DNA of 64,000 nt from Candidatus Krumholzibacteriia bacterium (GTDB taxonomy: Bacteria > Krumholzibacteriota > Krumholzibacteriia > LZORAL124-64-63), in assembly GCA_024763215.1 (NCBI GenBank), contig JANTFX010000007.1:1-64000 (forward strand), read 5' to 3'. Position 1 is the first letter of the stretch. The number at the start of each line of letters is the position of its first letter. The position numbers were made by a program, and so were the translations under genes. Shown one piece after another: positions 35,813 through 47,311 of this stretch. Below the pieces are notes generated by a model. The model ran no database searches. It was not told where the DNA came from and worked only from the letters and a program-made list of their open reading frames with translations.

Positions 35813-36487
35813 TCAATCCGAAGTGTTGGCGAAATAGACCGCGACCAGACCTGCCAGGGTGCCCAGAACCACGATCTCCTCCAGCCGCTCATGCCAGCTG
35901 CCGGCAACCGGCTCGGCGGTGGTGAAATCATACAGCGGCGAGTCGACCTGGGCGAATTCGTCGGCGTCGAACCGATCCTCGACCCGCGACTGCAACTGGT
36001 CGTCGAGCAACACCCGGCCCTCCGGCAAGGTGGTGATGGTGCACAGCACCGTCACCTTCAGTTCCCGCGCGATCCAGCTGCGCCAAAGACCCAGGGTCCT
36101 CCCCACGCGGGGGTAGCCGAGTTCCACGCCCACCACCCGGTACTGCCAGAGGGCGTCGGCGGCCGGCCGGGCCAGCGAATCGGCCCCCGCCAGATATACC
36201 TGGAAGCCCTTGCCGGCCAGGACGGAATGCACGGCGGCCTGGAAAAGTTCCGTCCCCGGTTCCTGATCCAGGGGCTCGAGCAAAACCCGCTGCTGCCCTG
36301 GCCCCAGGACGGCGGCGCACCGGACAGCCAGATCCTCCATCAGGCTCCTGGTCAGCCAGAGATTCGAAGGAACCGAATCGCCGGCGGCTGACGGCAGGTC
36401 GGACGCCCGCACGGGGCAGGGCTCCAGCAGGAACAGGGCCAGCGCCACGCTCACGATCACAGCCGTCGTCAGAACTCGAATTTTCAT
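35813..36487 (-). CDS. Uncharacterised exported protein upstream of bamD
   Basis: A 224-residue protein that I do not recognise. It has an N-terminal signal peptide (MKIRVLTTAVIVSVALALFL, cleavage near VRA-SD), a mixed alpha/beta periplasmic region with QRVLLEPLDQEPGTELFQAA and YRVVGVELGYPRVGR, and a single hydrophobic segment near the C-terminus (EEIVVLGTLAGLVAVYF) followed by only a few residues. The topology would leave most of the chain periplasmic with a C-terminal membrane anchor. It lies 19 bases after rimO and 21 bases before bamD, so it could be an envelope-assembly accessory, but that is inference. ATG at 36487. Confidence 0.7.
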   Translation of the reverse strand: MKIRVLTTAVIVSVALALFLLEPCPVRASDLPSAAGDSVPSNLWLTRSLMEDLAVRCAAVLGPGQQRVLLEPLDQEPGTELFQAAVHSVLAGKGFQVYLAGADSLARPAADALWQYRVVGVELGYPRVGRTLGLWRSWIARELKVTVLCTITTLPEGRVLLDDQLQSRVEDRFDADEFAQVDSPLYDFTTAEPVAGSWHERLEEIVVLGTLAGLVAVYFANTSD

Positions 36488-36506
36488 GGCAAGGAACGAC
36501 CTTTCC

Positions 36507-37985
36507 TCAGGCAAGCGGGGCTGGCCCCTCGTTGGCACCGGAATCCTCTGCAGGGCGGGCCCAGGCATCGGTGGCCGTGACGGCCGTGAACCGCCCCTGA
36601 ACATAGGCCCCGGGCGACAACCCCGCCGCGGGCATCAACACGACACCGTCCACGTCGTAGCCGAAATGATAGCTCCGGCCCACCGCCAGCGCAGCGTCCT
36701 GTCCGGCCGGAAGGTCCGCGGCCGAGCCTTCACCCTCGGCCAGGGAAGCCATCAGGGCCGTCAGCCCTTCGTCCTCGAGGTCTTGTTTCCCGGTCACGAT
36801 CCTGTCGACCAGGACCTCGAAACTGCGGCCCAGGCGCCGTTGCTGACGGCCCAGGGATATCTCCTCCTGCAACCCCTGGATCACGGCCTCCCGGTCCAGG
36901 ATGACCTCGGGCGGCACCCGGTCCGGCAGATCCCAGGAGGCTGTGCCGGGCTCAGGAGAGTAACGGTAGGTGCCCAGGTGGTCAAATTCCACCTCGGCCA
37001 GGAAATCCGCCAGCATGCTGACGTCCTCGTCCTCTTCCCCCGGGAACCCCAGCAGGGCCGTGGACCGCAGGACCAGCTCGGGACGCCGGTCGCGCAATCG
37101 GGCGAAGAAGCCGGCGTCGGTGCGCCCGGCCCCGGGCCGACGCATGGCCTTGAGCAACCGCGGCGACGCGTGCTGCACGGGCAGGTCCAGATACGGCACG
37201 ACCCCGGGCACATCCAGCAGGCGCAGCAGGTCGTCGGACGTCACCACGCCGGAGTAGAGGTAGAACAGGCGGATGCGCCGCAACCCGTCGACGCAGTCCA
37301 GGGCCCGCACCAGATCCAGCAGACGCTCCCCGGTATCCCGGCCGAAATCGCTGGTGTTCTGGGACACCAGCTGCACCTCGGTCACCCCCCGGCCGGCCAG
37401 CCCCCGCACCTCCGCCACGATCTCGGCCACCGGGCGACTCTTCTGCTTGCCCCGGATCAGGGGGATGCGGCAGAACGAACAGGAGAAGTTGCATCCCTCC
37501 CCGATCTTGACGAACGCCACATGGCCGGGCGTCAGCAGGGGCCGATCGACAAGCCCTGTGTAGGGGGCGGCCATGGGCTCGGTGACGATGGGCCCGGCCA
37601 GGGGGAAATCCCCGCCGGGCATGACCCGCTTGGCCGTAGGGGTCAGCCCCAGGCAGGCGGCGACCACCTCGTCGAACACGCCCACCCCGGCCACCACGTC
37701 GACCTCGGGAAATTCCGCCTTGATCTTGTCGCCGTGTTCCTGGGACCAGCAGCCGCACACGGCCAGGGTCCTGTCCCCCTTGGCCCCGGCCAGTTCCCGC
37801 ACGGCATCCAGGCTGTCGCTGCGCGCGGCGGCGATGAAACCGCAGGTGTTCAGCACCCAGATATCCGCCTCATCGGGCTCGGCGGCGGCCCCGACTCCCT
37901 GCGCCGCGAACCGGCCCAGGAGCGCTTCGGAATCCACCAGGTTCTTGTCGCAACCGAGGGTGACGCACCAGACCTTGGGCATCAT
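36507..37985 (-). CDS. rimO: RimO, ribosomal protein S12 methylthiotransferase
   Basis: Radical SAM enzyme that beta-methylthiolates the conserved Asp of ribosomal protein S12. The 492-residue protein has the N-terminal UPF0004 domain with three [4Fe-4S] cysteines (TLGCDKNLVDSE, LNTCGFI, AVCGCWSQ), the radical SAM motif CNFSCSFCRIP (about 165-175), RimO/MiaB-type SQNTSDFG and a C-terminal TRAM domain. The TRAM region contains an extra Ala/Gly-rich segment (about 405-440) and a low-complexity tail not typical of the family. Starts ATGATG overlapping the ftsK stop. Confidence 0.93.
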   Translation of the reverse strand: MMPKVWCVTLGCDKNLVDSEALLGRFAAQGVGAAAEPDEADIWVLNTCGFIAAARSDSLDAVRELAGAKGDRTLAVCGCWSQEHGDKIKAEFPEVDVVAGVGVFDEVVAACLGLTPTAKRVMPGGDFPLAGPIVTEPMAAPYTGLVDRPLLTPGHVAFVKIGEGCNFSCSFCRIPLIRGKQKSRPVAEIVAEVRGLAGRGVTEVQLVSQNTSDFGRDTGERLLDLVRALDCVDGLRRIRLFYLYSGVVTSDDLLRLLDVPGVVPYLDLPVQHASPRLLKAMRRPGAGRTDAGFFARLRDRRPELVLRSTALLGFPGEEDEDVSMLADFLAEVEFDHLGTYRYSPEPGTASWDLPDRVPPEVILDREAVIQGLQEEISLGRQQRRLGRSFEVLVDRIVTGKQDLEDEGLTALMASLAEGEGSAADLPAGQDAALAVGRSYHFGYDVDGVVLMPAAGLSPGAYVQGRFTAVTATDAWARPAEDSGANEGPAPLA

Positions 37986-40408
37986 GCCCGCCCCTCGTCT
38001 TCGAGGTCGAGGTCCTCGGGCTTGATCAGGACATCACGGGCCTTGCTGCCGGTGAACGGCCCCACCACGCCGGCCTCCTCCAGCATGTCCATCAGCCGGC
38101 CGGCCCGCGTGTACCCGATGCGCAGCCGGCGCTGCAGCAGCGAGGTGGATCCGCTCTGGTGCAGCACCACCACCTGCTTGGCCTGTTCGAAGAGTTCATC
38201 CTCGCCGGTGACCATGCCGCCGCCGGCGGGGTTCTCCTGCAGGCTGATGTCCTCGGTCAGGTTGCCGTAATGGCGCCAGTGGGCGGCGATGGCCTCGCAC
38301 TCATCCACGTCGATGAACGAACCGTGGACCCGGATGGGCAGGGCGCGGCCGGGTTGCAGGTAGAGCATGTCCCCGTGCCCCAGCAACTGCTCGGCCCCGT
38401 TCATGTCCAGGATGGTGCGCGAATCATTCTTCTGGATCACCCGGAAGGCGATGCGGCAGGGGATGTTGGCCTTGATCACGCCGGTCAGCACGTCGACGCT
38501 GGGCCGCTGGGTGGCCAGGATCAGGTGGATGCCCACGGCGCGGGCCTTCTGGGCCAGGCGGGTGATGGGCCCCTCCAGGTCGCCGCCCAGCTGCAGCATG
38601 AGGTCGGCCAGCTCATCCACGATGGTCAGGAAGTAGGGCATGGGCTCGGTGACCGGCTGCCCTTCCTTGTCGGTGACCTCGCCCGCGGCGACCTTGGCGT
38701 TGTACTGGTCGATGTTGCGGACCGAGCACCCGGCGAGCTTGCGGTAACGATATTCCATCTGCGCCACCAGCCACTGCATGGCCTTGAGGGATTCCCGCGG
38801 GTCGGTCACCACCGGCAGCAGCAGGTGCGGGATCCCGTTGTAGACGTTCATCTCCAGCATCTTCGGGTCGATGAGCATCAGGCGCAGGCGCGAGGGGTCA
38901 TTGCGCAGCAACAGGTTGCAGATCAGCGCATTGAGGCAGACGGACTTGCCGCTGCCTGTCGAACCGGCCACCAGCAGGTGGGGCAGGGAGGCCAGGTCCA
39001 CGCTCACGGGACGGCCGACCACGTTCTTGCCCAGCACCACCGACAAGGGGGGCGCCTGCCGCTGGTCGGTCTTCTCCAGCACTTCCCGCAGCCGGACCAT
39101 GCGCGGCTTGGGGTTGGGGATCTCGATGCCCACGGCGGCTTTTTCGGGAATCGGCGCCTCCATGCGGATCGAGCGCGCCCGCATGGCCAGGGCCAAATCG
39201 TCGGCCCGCTGCACGATCTGGTTGACCCGGATCCCGGTGCCGGGCTGGAATTCGAAGGTCGTCACCACGGGGCCCGGGCGGACATCCTTGACCTCGCCCT
39301 CGACACCGAAGGAATGCAGGGTGTTTTCCAGGAGATCGGCGGCCGCATCCAGTTCCAGGCTGGTCTGCGGCTTCATGTCCGGGCCAGCCGGGGTCAGCAA
39401 CTCCAGGCCGGGCAGAACGACCTTGCCGCGGGGCCGGCGGCGGGGGGGTTTGCGCACCGGAGCGGCGGCGGGTTCCTCGGGGGCGAAATAGCCGTCCTGC
39501 TCCGCATTCCCGGCTGACCCGGGCAGGACCTCCGGTTCCTCCCCGAAAGGGGCCTCGGGAACGGCCACGGTCGGGGCGGCCCCATCAGCCTGCTCATCCG
39601 CTTCGGAGGCAGGCTCGGCATGCACCTGGCGCGGGGACGACGGCGTCGCTGTGGTGGGAGAAGCGGCCGCCTCCGGCCGCGGTCTGCCTGCACCGGAGAA
39701 CATTCCGCCCAACCGGTGCGCCAGGCGCCCCGGCCAGGAGGCCAGCGCCTTGAGTCCGGCGCCCAAAGCGCGGAAAGGCCACGCCAGCAAGGCCGCGCCC
39801 TTGCCGACCAAGCCGCAGATGCGGTCCCAGAGACCGCCGAGGAAAGGAGGGATCCATCCCAGCCAGCGCTTGCCGACCAGGCTCAAGGTGACCAGCAGGA
39901 TAACGGTCAGGAAGATCCTTCCGCCCCACAGGCCGAACAGCCCGTGGAAACCCCGCGCCAGGTAGAACCCGACCAGGCCGCCGTACCTGGCGGCCTCGGC
40001 TTCCGAGGCCAACGGACCGTGGGGCTGGGCCAGCCATGCGGTCGTGGCCAGCCAGACGGCCACCCCGCGCAACACCGGGAGCTTGAGCTGGCCGGAACGG
40101 CCGCGCAGAACACCGACTGCGACGAAAAGCACCAGCAGCGGCAGGGACCAGGCCCAGATGCCACCCCACACGGCCTGCATGAAGACCGCCAGCAAAGCGC
40201 CCACGGGTCCGCCCGGGTTCCCTTGTCCGAAAAGGGCGAAACTCCGGTCACCGCCGGTGAGGAACCCCCACCACGGAGCCGGCCTGCCCGTCAGGGAAAG
40301 ACCCAGATACACGCCCACGGACAGGAGCAGGATCCCGCTGAGCAGGGAGGATTCGAACCAGCGGCTCCGGTTCCGGCTGCTAGCCTTCTTCGCTTTTCGC
40401 TCTGACAC
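37982..40408 (-). CDS. ftsK: FtsK/SpoIIIE-type DNA translocase
   Basis: Septal DNA pump that moves chromosome termini and activates dimer resolution. The 808-residue protein has four to five N-terminal membrane helices (about 20-185), an Ala/Pro/Glu-rich linker (about 235-330), the FtsK alpha/beta motor with Walker [20 protein letters not shown] and Walker [14 protein letters not shown], and a C-terminal winged-helix gamma domain ([20 protein letters not shown]) for KOPS-like sequence reading. GTG at 40408 has GGAG seven bases upstream, so it starts 29 bases inside the accC 3' end, an unusually deep overlap. Confidence 0.95.
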   Translation of the reverse strand: MSERKAKKASSRNRSRWFESSLLSGILLLSVGVYLGLSLTGRPAPWWGFLTGGDRSFALFGQGNPGGPVGALLAVFMQAVWGGIWAWSLPLLVLFVAVGVLRGRSGQLKLPVLRGVAVWLATTAWLAQPHGPLASEAEAARYGGLVGFYLARGFHGLFGLWGGRIFLTVILLVTLSLVGKRWLGWIPPFLGGLWDRICGLVGKGAALLAWPFRALGAGLKALASWPGRLAHRLGGMFSGAGRPRPEAAASPTTATPSSPRQVHAEPASEADEQADGAAPTVAVPEAPFGEEPEVLPGSAGNAEQDGYFAPEEPAAAPVRKPPRRRPRGKVVLPGLELLTPAGPDMKPQTSLELDAAADLLENTLHSFGVEGEVKDVRPGPVVTTFEFQPGTGIRVNQIVQRADDLALAMRARSIRMEAPIPEKAAVGIEIPNPKPRMVRLREVLEKTDQRQAPPLSVVLGKNVVGRPVSVDLASLPHLLVAGSTGSGKSVCLNALICNLLLRNDPSRLRLMLIDPKMLEMNVYNGIPHLLLPVVTDPRESLKAMQWLVAQMEYRYRKLAGCSVRNIDQYNAKVAAGEVTDKEGQPVTEPMPYFLTIVDELADLMLQLGGDLEGPITRLAQKARAVGIHLILATQRPSVDVLTGVIKANIPCRIAFRVIQKNDSRTILDMNGAEQLLGHGDMLYLQPGRALPIRVHGSFIDVDECEAIAAHWRHYGNLTEDISLQENPAGGGMVTGEDELFEQAKQVVVLHQSGSTSLLQRRLRIGYTRAGRLMDMLEEAGVVGPFTGSKARDVLIKPEDLDLEDEGRA

Positions 40409-41762
40409 GCAAACTCTCCTGCAACTGGGTCATTTCCTCTTCCAGGAAGCGTGTCGTGGCCTTGCCGGCCAGGAAAACCGGATTGTCCAGCACTTCCAGG
40501 TGGAACGGGGTGCTGGTAGGCAGACCTTCAAATACGCACTCGGTCAGCGCCCGCCGCATCCTTGCGACTGCTTCCTCGCGGTCCTCGCCATAGGCGATGA
40601 TCTTGGCCAACAACGAATCATAGTGGGGCGGCACCAGGTAATCGGAATACACATGCGTGTCCACGCGGATCCCGGGCCCCCCCGGGGCGTGGTAGTAGAA
40701 CACCCGGCCGGGGCAGGGCATGAAATCCCGCTCCGGGTTCTCGGCGTTGATGCGGCATTCTATGGCGTGCCCGCGCACCACCACATCGTCCTGGGTGAAG
40801 TTGAAGGCCTCGCCGGCGGCCACCCGGATCATCCACTTCATCAGATCGTAGCCGGTGACCATCTCGGTGACCGGATGCTCCACCTGGATCCGCGTGTTCA
40901 TCTCCATGAAGTAGAAGGATCCGTCCTCGTCCAGCAGGAATTCCACGGTGCCAGCGCTGGTGTAGTTGACCCGGCGGGCCAGGCGCACCGCAGCCTCGCC
41001 CATGCGGCGGCGCAGATCCGCGTCCACCGCCGGCGAGGGCGCCTCCTCCAGCAACTTCTGGTGGCGGCGCTGGATGGAGCAGTCCCGCTCGCCGAAATAG
41101 ATGACGTTGCCCGCGGCATCTCCCAGCAGCTGCACCTCGACGTGACGGGGGTTGACCAGGTATTTTTCCAGATAGACGGCGTCGTTGCCGAAGGCGGCGC
41201 CGGCTTCGGTGCGGGCGGCGAGGTAGTTGCGCCGCAGTTCGTCCTCGTCCCAGGCCACGCGCATGCCCTTGCCCCCGCCCCCGGCGGTGGCCTTGATGAT
41301 GACGGGATAGCCGAACTTTCCGGCCGCCAGCACCGCGTCCTCGACATCGGCCACCAGGCCGGTCCCCGGCACCACCGGCACCTTGGCCGCCACGGCCATG
41401 GTCCTGGCGGTGGCCTTGTCCCCCATCTGCCGGATGACCTCGGCCGGAGGCCCGATCCACTGGAATCCGCTTTCGGTGCAGATCTCGGCGAACTCGGCGT
41501 TCTCGGCCAGGAATCCGTAGCCGGGGTGGATGGCGTCGGCGCCGGTGATCTCGGCCGCGGCTATGATGTTGGGCACCTTGAGGTAGCTCTCGGCGCTGGA
41601 GGTCTTGCCGACGCACACCGATTCATCGGCATACTTGACGTGCTGCGAACTGACATCCGCGACCGAATGGATGGCCACGCTCTGGACACCCAGTTCGCGG
41701 CAAGCCCGCATGATACGCAGGGCGATCTCGCCCCTGTTGGCGATGAGAATTTTCTTGAACAT
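40380..41762 (-). CDS. accC: AccC, biotin carboxylase of acetyl-CoA carboxylase
   Basis: ATP-dependent carboxylation of biotin on AccB, first step of fatty acid synthesis. The 460-residue protein begins [20 protein letters not shown], then shows [15 protein letters not shown], the ATP-grasp glycine loop [12 protein letters not shown], the catalytic region [20 protein letters not shown], and the [14 protein letters not shown] and [11 protein letters not shown] blocks. The ATG at 41762 is the standard AccC start; a longer open frame upstream includes the intergenic terminator and is rejected. accC is separated from accB by pilT and by two terminator-like hairpins, so it probably has its own promoter. 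Confidence 0.95.
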   Translation of the reverse strand: MFKKILIANRGEIALRIMRACRELGVQSVAIHSVADVSSQHVKYADESVCVGKTSSAESYLKVPNIIAAAEITGADAIHPGYGFLAENAEFAEICTESGFQWIGPPAEVIRQMGDKATARTMAVAAKVPVVPGTGLVADVEDAVLAAGKFGYPVIIKATAGGGGKGMRVAWDEDELRRNYLAARTEAGAAFGNDAVYLEKYLVNPRHVEVQLLGDAAGNVIYFGERDCSIQRRHQKLLEEAPSPAVDADLRRRMGEAAVRLARRVNYTSAGTVEFLLDEDGSFYFMEMNTRIQVEHPVTEMVTGYDLMKWMIRVAAGEAFNFTQDDVVVRGHAIECRINAENPERDFMPCPGRVFYYHAPGGPGIRVDTHVYSDYLVPPHYDSLLAKIIAYGEDREEAVARMRRALTECVFEGLPTSTPFHLEVLDNPVFLAGKATTRFLEEEMTQLQESLRVRAKSEEG

Positions 41763-41892
41763 CGACTGCTTTCCGGTGATGGCACCTGGGTGGCCTGGCA
41801 TCGGCTTCCCGACCCTGGATAATCCCCAGGAAGCCGCTATTGATTTTCCGTGAACCAATTGTGGCGGTCGGCCCCGACTAAGGCAAGCGAAA

Positions 41893-41912
41893 ATGGCCCC
41901 TCGCGGGGCCAT
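41893..41912 (-). terminator. Rho-independent terminator after pilT
   Basis: Eight-base arms (41893-41900 and 41905-41912) with a four-base loop, followed on the minus strand by TTTTCGC. It lies 32 bases past the pilT stop and 131 bases before the accC start, so transcription of accC should begin in the 41763-41890 gap, where I could not single out a promoter. Confidence 0.75.
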
Positions 41913-41943
41913 CTTCGGGTACAGGCAGGAAACGTCGGCGTGG

Positions 41944-43086
41944 TCAAATACGCTGGATATCCACCTTTTCCTCCTCCTGGGGCGCTTCCTCGAACCGGTC
42001 CCAGGAATTGTCGGAGGATCCCTGGATCCCCTTGATCCGCAGCAGGAATTCGTGGGGGTTGCTGCTGGCCTTGGTGGCCACATCCAGGCTGACCTTGCCC
42101 TCCTTGTACAGCAGCATGAGGGCCTGGTCGAAGGTCTGCATCTGGTACGAGACGAACCCGTCCTGGATGGCCTGCCGGATCATCACGGTCTTTTCCGGAT
42201 CCCGGATGTAGTCCCGGATGGTGCTGGTGGCGATCAGGACCTCGCAGGCGGCGTGGCGCTGCAACCCACCCACATCGGCGACCAGCCGCTGCGAGATCAC
42301 CGCCTGCAGGGTGCTGGCCAGCAGGTACCTGATCTCCTGGTGCTGGTGGGGCGGGAAGAAGGAGATGATGCGGCTGACGGTCTGGGTGGCGTCGATGGTG
42401 TGCATGGTGCTGAGCACCAGGTGCCCCGTGTCCGCGGCGGTCAGGGCGATCTTCATGGATTCGGAATCCCGGATCTCACCGATGAGGATGACGTCGGGAT
42501 CCTGCCTCAGGACATGCTTCAAGGCGTCGGCGTAACTCGTGGTATCGCAGCCGATTTCCCGCTGACTGACGATTGACCTGCGGTCACGATGAAGGAACTC
42601 GATGGGGTCCTCGATGGTGATCACGTGGCGGGCGCTCTCCCGATTGATGATATCCACCATGGAGGCCAGAGTCGTCGACTTGCCGCTGCCCACGGTGCCG
42701 GTGACCAGGATCAGGCCCCGCTGGCGCATGGACAGTTCCTTGACCACCGGCGGCAACCCCAGCTCATCGGGGGTCATGATCTCCACCGGGACGTGGCGGA
42801 ACACCATGGCGATGGTGCCGCGCTGGACGTAGAAGTTCGCCCGGAATCGCGCCACGCCGGGTACGCCGAAGGCGAAGTCGATCTCCCGGGTCCTCTCGAA
42901 GACCTCCCTCTGGCCCGGTGTGAGGACCTGCTGGGCCACCGCCTCCATATCCTGCACGGCAGGAGCGGGGTACTCCGTCTGGACCAGGGTGCCGTTGATC
43001 CGCAGCACCGGCGGGGTCGCCACCTTCAGGTGCAGGTCGCTGGCGCCGCGTTCGATCATTTCGCTCAAGATGCCTTTGATATCCAT
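41944..43086 (-). CDS. pilT: PilT/PilU-family pilus retraction ATPase
   Basis: Secretion-superfamily ATPase that drives type IV pilus retraction and twitching. The 380-residue protein has a PAS-like N-terminal domain with [19 protein letters not shown], Walker [17 protein letters not shown] (about 128-143), the Asp box [12 protein letters not shown], Walker [15 protein letters not shown] and the His box. The C-terminal AIRNLIRE motif of PilT is not clearly present (MIRQAIQDG instead), so PilU is possible. No other pilus gene is in the window. AGGAG lies nine bases before the ATG. Flanked by terminators, it appears to be a single-gene unit. Confidence 0.92.
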   Translation of the reverse strand: MDIKGILSEMIERGASDLHLKVATPPVLRINGTLVQTEYPAPAVQDMEAVAQQVLTPGQREVFERTREIDFAFGVPGVARFRANFYVQRGTIAMVFRHVPVEIMTPDELGLPPVVKELSMRQRGLILVTGTVGSGKSTTLASMVDIINRESARHVITIEDPIEFLHRDRRSIVSQREIGCDTTSYADALKHVLRQDPDVILIGEIRDSESMKIALTAADTGHLVLSTMHTIDATQTVSRIISFFPPHQHQEIRYLLASTLQAVISQRLVADVGGLQRHAACEVLIATSTIRDYIRDPEKTVMIRQAIQDGFVSYQMQTFDQALMLLYKEGKVSLDVATKASSNPHEFLLRIKGIQGSSDNSWDRFEEAPQEEEKVDIQRI

Positions 43087-43195
43087 GTGGGTCTTCTCCT
43101 GTTGACCGTTCTGACGGTCGGTCCGGGGTTCTCCCCCCGATTTTCGGCAAACGGACCGCGGACTTGAACAGGAATCCCGGTTCCGGGCGCAAAGA

Positions 43196-43219
43196 AGGAC
43201 GGGCCCGCAGGCCCGTCCT
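43196..43219 (-). terminator. Rho-independent terminator after accB
   Basis: Ten-base arms (43196-43205 and 43210-43219) around a four-base loop, followed on the minus strand by TCTTTG. It sits 26 bases past the accB stop and isolates the efp-accB unit from pilT. Confidence 0.72.
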
Positions 43220-43245
43220 AGGCAAGACTGAAGCTGGAAACGCCG

Positions 43246-43734
43246 TCAGGAGGGATCGACCAGGAACATGATGGCCTCGGCCTCTATGGGTTGCCCGTCC
43301 TCCACCAGGATATCCTTGATGACACCGCCGAACTCGGACTCGATCTCGTTCATCACCTTCATGGCCTCGACGATGCACAGGGTCTGGCCCGGACTGACCT
43401 GGTCCCCGATCTTGACGAAGGGCTCCGCATCGGGAGCCGGGGAGCGGTAGAACGTGCCCACGATGGGCGAGCGTATCTCGCGCCACTTGGCCCGCACCGG
43501 GTCGGGTGCGGCCTGGTGCGCGGGCGCTGCCACGGCGGCCGGCGCAGCCACGGGCGCGGGCAAAGGCGCCATGGCCATGGCTCCGGGCACGGCACGCCCC
43601 GATTTCTGGATGCGGATGGTTGTATCCTGGTGGGAAACCTCGAGCTCCTCGATGCCGCTGTCCTCCACCAGCTTGACCAGCTCGCGAACCTGCTGGATAT
43701 CCATCCTGTCGTTGCTCTGCTCCGCATTCGCCAT
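43246..43734 (-). CDS. accB: AccB, biotin carboxyl carrier protein
   Basis: Carries the biotin that shuttles carboxyl groups in acetyl-CoA carboxylase. The 162-residue protein has an N-terminal dimerisation helix (about 10-30), a Pro/Ala-rich flexible linker (about 48-78) and the biotinyl domain with the target motif [10 protein letters not shown] (Lys126). The thumb loop typical of bacterial AccB is visible as [19 protein letters not shown]. The ATG at 43734 lies one base from the efp stop codon (TGACATG), so translation is coupled. Confidence 0.95.
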   Translation of the reverse strand: MANAEQSNDRMDIQQVRELVKLVEDSGIEELEVSHQDTTIRIQKSGRAVPGAMAMAPLPAPVAAPAAVAAPAHQAAPDPVRAKWREIRSPIVGTFYRSPAPDAEPFVKIGDQVSPGQTLCIVEAMKVMNEIESEFGGVIKDILVEDGQPIEAEAIMFLVDPS

Positions 43735-43735
43735 G

Positions 43736-44293
43736 TCAAACCCTCCCCAGGTATTTGCCTGTCCGGGTATCGATCTTGAGGACCTCGCCCTCGTCGATGA
43801 AAAGCGGGACCTGGACCACAAGGCCGGTCTCCATGGTCGCGGGCTTGGATCCGCCCTGGGCGGTATCCCCACGCACGCCGGGATCGGTCTGCTTGACCGC
43901 AAGTTCCACGGTCAGGGGCGGCTCCACCGAAAGCGGCTTGCCCTCCATCAGCAGGACGCTGCACATGTCGCTTTCCTTGATGTACAGGGGGATGTCCCCC
44001 AGGTTGTCCCTGTGCATCTGAAGCTGCTCGTAGTTCTCCATGTTCATGAAGACATAAAAATCCCCGTCGGGATACAGGTACTGGTAGGGCCGTTTTTCGA
44101 GCCTGACCTCTTCCACCTTTTCGCCGGCGCGGAAGGTATGCTCGACCACCTTGCCGTTCTCGATGTTCTTCAGCTTGGTGCGCACGAAAGCCCCGCCCTT
44201 GCCGGGCTTGACATGCTGGAACTCCACGATGCTCCAGATCCCGTCCTTGTGACGCATCGTGAAACCCGTCCTGAAATCGCTGGTATCGGCCAA
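43736..44293 (-). CDS. efp: Elongation factor P
   Basis: Relieves ribosome stalling at polyproline stretches. The 185-residue protein has the three beta-barrel EF-P layout: KOW-like N-domain with the conserved loop [12 protein letters not shown] whose tip Lys32 is the residue modified in many bacteria, a central OB domain, and the C-terminal signature [23 protein letters not shown]. No modification enzyme (epmA, earP) is in the window. The start is TTG at 44293 with GGAG six bases upstream; the product then begins ADTSDFRTG as in other EF-P proteins. The efp-accB-accC neighbourhood is common, interrupted here by pilT. Confidence 0.95.
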   Translation of the reverse strand: MADTSDFRTGFTMRHKDGIWSIVEFQHVKPGKGGAFVRTKLKNIENGKVVEHTFRAGEKVEEVRLEKRPYQYLYPDGDFYVFMNMENYEQLQMHRDNLGDIPLYIKESDMCSVLLMEGKPLSVEPPLTVELAVKQTDPGVRGDTAQGGSKPATMETGLVVQVPLFIDEGEVLKIDTRTGKYLGRV

Positions 44294-44358
44294 GTCCCGC
44301 TCCTTTAACGCTGAAGATCGCAACAGGTCCCCCGGGAAACCTGCGAAAAACTGGCCCA

Positions 44359-44387
44359 TTGATAACACGGGCCCGTGGATCTGGCAA
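44359..44387 (-). promoter_or_regulatory. Probable efp-accB promoter with palindromic spacer
   Basis: Minus-strand TTGCCA (44382-44387) and TATCAA (44359-44364) are 17 bases apart. The spacer contains a perfect 12-base palindrome, CACGGGCCCGTG (44366-44377), which may be an operator. The predicted start near 44352 gives a leader of about 60 bases to the TTG start of efp. Confidence 0.5.
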
Positions 44388-44391
44388 TAAA

Positions 44392-44844
44392 TCAGTTGCT
44401 CCCGGACAACAGCCCGGCCATCCCCATCAGCGCCAGCCGATACCCCTCGGGTCCGCAGCCGAAGATCCCCGCCGTGACCACATCCTGAAGCAGGTTGCGC
44501 CGGCGGAAAGGTTCCCGGGCGGCCGGGTTCGTCAGATGCAGCTCCAACACCGGGATCTCGAGGGTCAGCACGGCATCCCTCACGGCCACCGATGTGTGGG
44601 TGTAGGCGGCGGCGTTGAGGATCAGGCCATCGCAGGTTGATCCAGCCTCGTGGATCATCCGGACCAGTTCCCCCTCGCTATCGGTCTGCGCGAACTTCAA
44701 CTTGAGACCAAGATCGTCCGCCCACGCGTGGCACCGGCTTTCCAGATCCTCCCAGGTGACCGTGCCGTACAGTTCGGGCTGCCGCTGACCCAGCCGGCCC
44801 AGGTTGGGTCCCCCCAGGACCGCCACGCACCGCCGGGGCGTCAC
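44392..44844 (-). CDS. aroQ: AroQ, type II 3-dehydroquinate dehydratase
   Basis: Third step of the shikimate pathway. The 150-residue protein matches the dodecameric type II enzyme: GPNLGRLGQRQPELYG (active-site loop with Arg and Tyr), ILNAAAYTHTSVAVRDAV (Asn and His), and ELHLTNPAAREPFRR (catalytic His region and Arg), with the closing GCGPEGYRLAL block. All residues I recall as catalytic are present. It starts with GTG overlapping the stop of the TPR gene by four bases. No other aro gene is in the window. Confidence 0.93.
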   Translation of the reverse strand: MTPRRCVAVLGGPNLGRLGQRQPELYGTVTWEDLESRCHAWADDLGLKLKFAQTDSEGELVRMIHEAGSTCDGLILNAAAYTHTSVAVRDAVLTLEIPVLELHLTNPAAREPFRRRNLLQDVVTAGIFGCGPEGYRLALMGMAGLLSGSN

Positions 44845-45599
44845 TGGTCCGACCCGTCGTGCAGATTCCGAACCCAGGACTGGAACATCCGCTTGTCCTC
44901 AGCCCGCCGTCGGGAAGCCTCCCGCCGGACCTCGGCCAGGATCCGGGGATCCTGCCGCCCCGGGTCACCGGCCCCGGGTAGGGGGCTCCGGGACAGGCCG
45001 CCCTGGATCTCCGCCAATTTATCCCGAACGTCCTGACGCTCCGGATCGGCTGCCTCCATGCGCCGTAAGGCATCCAGCGCCCGGTCACGGTACCCCTGGG
45101 CCAGATAGATATCGACCAGGGTCATGGTCGGCATGGGTTCCTTGCCGGAGGCCTCGATGAACACCTCCGGACGCGGCCGGGAGTCCGCGCCCGCGCGCAC
45201 CTCCTGCAGGAGCTCCGCCCAGACGGCCTCGCCGGGTTCCAGGGCGGCCAGACGCTCATAAAGGCCCACCGCCTCCTCCCAGCGGCCACCCTTCCGCGCC
45301 TGCTCGGCCAGGACGGCCAGGGCGCGTCTGTTGCCGGGGTCCTCGCCCAGCAGGCGCAACAGATGGCTGCGGCCTTCGAGATCCCGGCCCCGCTCCAGCA
45401 GCATCTCCCCCAACAGCAGCAGGGCGCCGTGTGAAGCGCCCCCCCGCTCAAGCCCCTCTTCAAGGGTGGCCAGAGCTTCGTCCCTGCGGTCGGCCTCGAG
45501 CAGCAATTCCGCCAGACGGACGTAGGCATGGCCTGCAGCCGGCTCGCCGGCCAGGCGGCGCCATTTCTGGATTCCGGCCTGCAGTTCGGGAAGCGCCAT
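44841..45599 (-). CDS. Tetratricopeptide-repeat protein
   Basis: A 252-residue soluble protein of helical repeats (about 20-135), with recognisable TPR units such as ADRRDEALATLEEGLERGG and RWEEAVGLYERLAALEPGE, and a separate repeat near 155-190. The C-terminal third is charged and low in complexity and ends MFQSWVRNLHDGSDQ. No signal peptide is seen. TPR proteins are scaffolds, and the partner is unknown. It lies 10 bases after the acyl-CoA dehydrogenase gene and is coupled to aroQ, but I see no functional link with either. Confidence 0.8.
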   Translation of the reverse strand: MALPELQAGIQKWRRLAGEPAAGHAYVRLAELLLEADRRDEALATLEEGLERGGASHGALLLLGEMLLERGRDLEGRSHLLRLLGEDPGNRRALAVLAEQARKGGRWEEAVGLYERLAALEPGEAVWAELLQEVRAGADSRPRPEVFIEASGKEPMPTMTLVDIYLAQGYRDRALDALRRMEAADPERQDVRDKLAEIQGGLSRSPLPGAGDPGRQDPRILAEVRREASRRRAEDKRMFQSWVRNLHDGSDQ

Positions 45600-45609
45600 G
45601 ACCTTTCCC

Positions 45610-47262
<1,653 letters not shown>

Positions 47263-47311
47263 TCGACAGCCTCGCTTTCAACTGCGGCCTCAGGCGCCAG
47301 CAAAGTGGTTT

